A model generated the notes under the pieces. It saw nothing but the letters and a program-made list of their open reading frames with translations. It ran no database searches and was not told the origin of the DNA. A DNA stretch of 64,000 nt from Azolla caroliniana (lineage: Eukaryota > Polypodiophyta), in the NCBI GenBank assembly GCA_043228905.1, contig JBHGNT010000014.1, forward strand, positions 9,486,001 to 9,550,000, given 5' to 3'. Position 1 is the first letter of the stretch. Every line of letters starts with the position of its first letter. A program made the translations under genes and the position numbers. Below, piece by piece: positions 62,609 to 64,000 of the stretch.

Positions 62609-63059
62609 TGTCATGATATGGCAAGACTCGAACCCATGACCTTATGCTACATGGGTCGAGCTCTTACCATTAGACTATGAATTGTAATACGTAGGATATT
62701 ATTTTCATTTATGCTTTATCATAGAAAATTGATGTATATTCCAGATCTCTCTGGAACATTCTAGAAGCTTCAGGATTATTCCTGAGAACACTATAAAAGA
62801 GGGCACTAGGCATTATGTTGAACCAAATTGGTTCAACGCCAGTCTTAAGCCTTTTAGCCATTTTGTACTTATCCTTCACATAATATATTGGTTGTCATCA
62901 TCATCTCTCTCTCTCTCTCTCTCATCCTCGTTATCTCTCCTTTCTCTTCTCTCTTTCTCTCTCTCTCTCGGGAGTCTTACGCAGTCCCGTCCTCTTAGTA
63001 CTAATAGTACTACTCCTCTTTAGTACTAATTCCATCTCTGCTTAGTACTATTCCTGACA
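62609..63059 (+). repeat. 5' LTR of a second D-family chromovirus (D4)
   Basis: 451 bp, TGTCATG..CCTGACA. It begins with an antisense tRNA-like module (62615-62682). TATA ctataaaag at 62791-62799. The predicted transcript start falls at AAATTGGTTCAA (62825-62836), 33 nt from the TATA. CT-rich tracts at 62900-62970. U5 ends with four TAGTACTA palindromes (62997, 63005, 63021, 63043). Confidence 0.85.
62615..62682 (-). repeat. tRNA-like module in the D4 LTR, antisense to the element
   Basis: On minus: TCATAGTCTAATGGTAAGAG (box A) and GGTCATGGGTTCGAGTCTTG (box B GGTTCGAGTC). D-arm and T-arm are believable, but the anticodon arm has a 12-nt loop and the acceptor stem is poor, so it is not a functional tRNA gene. 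Confidence 0.6.
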
Positions 63060-63061
63060 AT

Positions 63062-63073
63062 TTGAACCAATTT
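63062..63073 (+). other. D4 self-complementary primer-binding site
   Basis: TTGAACCAATTT, 2 nt after the LTR, is perfectly complementary to AAATTGGTTCAA at 62825-62836, the predicted 5' end of the transcript. No TGG start. Equivalent site in D at 45481-45491. Confidence 0.72.
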
Positions 63074-63128
63074 TTTTCTCCAACCTACTTGTCGTTCTCC
63101 CTCATCCTCCTACCCTTTTCCCTATACT

Positions 63129-64000
63129 ATGGCTACTGTTAGTGCCCAAGAATATCAATCCGTTTTCTCTGAGCTACAAGGCTTAAAAGAAAAATTCGTT
63201 GCCTTGGAACAAGAAAACCAACGGTTGATAGGGGATCTGCAACAAATCGCTCTAGAAAAACAACAAACGCAACAACAACATGGGGAGTTAGCGTTACGGA
63301 TGCAACAACTCGAAGCGGCATTGCAACAACAAGGATCAAGTCCCCAAGGATTTCATAAAGAGCCGAAGATTGGACTTCCTATGAAATTTGATGGAACGCG
63401 ATCGCAATTCAGGGGATTCCTTAATCAGGTACGATTAGTCCTCCAAATGCATGCTTCCCGTTATCCCAATGATGCATCTCGAGTCGGCTTAATAGGCACA
63501 TTGCTTAGCGGCTCAGCCTTAGCATGGTTCGCTCCGCTTCTAGAAAAACAATCGCCCTTGCTTAATAACTTTGAAGATTTTATTAGTGAGTTTGAAGCCT
63601 GCTTTGGAGACACCGACAGCATAAGGACGGCGATCAACAAGATCCGGCGATTGCGTCAAGGCGATCGTCCAGCCTCTGCCTACGCGGCGGATTTCCGCCT
63701 ACTTGCTTCAGATATACCCTGGGATGATCAAGCACTAATGGAGCAGTTTCGCTATGGCTTGGGAAACGATGTCAAAGATCTACTTCTAACTTTCCCCGAA
63801 GAACCAAAGTCTCTTACGGAGGCAATCAGTCGAGCGGTCCGATGTGACAACCGCCTTTTCGAACGGTGTTCAGAACGTCAATTACAGATACCACGCTCTA
63901 GGCCGGAGCCCACTTACGCCGCAGTCGCGGCTAAACTGTTTGCACGAGACATACCTCAAGCAAATACTTCGACACCGATGGAGATCGATACCATGCGTCG
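63129..64000 (+). CDS. gag: D4 gag, open at the window end
   Basis: ATG 63129, 290 codons without a stop up to the edge. Leucine-zipper-like N-terminus (FVALEQENQRLIGDLQQIAL, then a Q-rich helix), capsid region (FDGTRSQFRGFLNQVRLVLQ; GSALAWFAPLLEKQ; LLNNFEDFISEFEACFGDTD), DIPWDDQALMEQFRYGLGND and LTEAISRAVRCDNRLFERCS. The D gag has the same order but is frameshifted. The zinc knuckle and pol would follow beyond the window. It forms the virus-like particle shell. Confidence 0.9.
   Translation, partial: MATVSAQEYQSVFSELQGLKEKFVALEQENQRLIGDLQQIALEKQQTQQQHGELALRMQQLEAALQQQGSSPQGFHKEPKIGLPMKFDGTRSQFRGFLNQVRLVLQMHASRYPNDASRVGLIGTLLSGSALAWFAPLLEKQSPLLNNFEDFISEFEACFGDTDSIRTAINKIRRLRQGDRPASAYAADFRLLASDIPWDDQALMEQFRYGLGNDVKDLLLTFPEEPKSLTEAISRAVRCDNRLFERCSERQLQIPRSRPEPTYAAVAAKLFARDIPQANTSTPMEIDTMR

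Noticed and set aside
62609-62690. Possible functional tRNA gene on the minus strand
   Set aside because: Box A and box B are good, but the anticodon loop is too long and the acceptor stem does not pair. It is part of an LTR and repeated in other LTRs of the family.

Overview
This window is almost entirely transposable elements. I see no credible host gene, rRNA gene, functional tRNA gene or CRISPR array. The element types (Ty3/gypsy chromoviruses, non-chromodomain Ty3 elements, Ty1/copia elements whose primer site is TGGTATCAGAGC, complementary to initiator tRNA-Met, and an intron-bearing DNA transposon) point to a plant or other streptophyte nuclear genome. I cannot name the species.

Layout. 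(1) 1-1750, 11048-15792 and 32507-32668: an old decayed Ty3 family (B), arranged as the pol end of one copy, one LTR (937-1514), then a second copy. (2) 1756-11042: element A1 (minus strand, TSD gcggg), inserted in the B gag. Its 419-bp LTRs look identical and it has two long open frames: a 1775-codon gag-pol and an 892-codon coiled-coil ORF after pol. (3) 15793-32506: element A2 (minus, TSD ccatc), an older relative of A1 inserted in the B integrase. It is split by (4) 21452-28501: chromovirus C (minus, TSD gctgc), with identical 466-bp LTRs and an intact 1507-codon gag-pol. (5) 32669-37000: copia wreckage on both strands. (6) 37016-37920: a truncated D-family chromovirus. (7) 37921-46608: copia F2, interrupted by chromovirus D (40282-45970, minus). 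(8) 46609-53400: an AT-rich DNA transposon with two convergent genes, each with a large intron made of a palindromic TAGCTAATTAGCTA repeat. (9) 53860-55640: minus-strand copia gag and LTR pieces. (10) 55811-59336: copia F3. (11) 59541-62608: Ty3 element G, related to B, cut off by (12) a D-family chromovirus (62609 to the window end) whose gag is open at the edge.

The strongest biology is as follows. D-family elements have no tRNA-type primer site. The sequence just after the LTR is complementary, over 11-12 nt, to the predicted 5' end of the element's own transcript, placed 33 nt from the TATA box in both copies. This is the arrangement expected for Tf1-type self-priming. D-family LTRs also start with an antisense tRNA-like module. 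A1 looks recently inserted although its gag-pol lacks 176 codons of the reverse transcriptase palm in frame, including both catalytic motifs, so it was probably mobilised in trans. The post-pol coiled-coil ORF of A1 is also present, nearly intact, in A2. The two-gene DNA transposon with matching palindromic intron repeats is the least familiar unit in the window.

Timing inferred from nesting and LTR identity: B and the copia fragments are oldest, then A2 (3 LTR differences seen by eye), then C and A1 (none seen).
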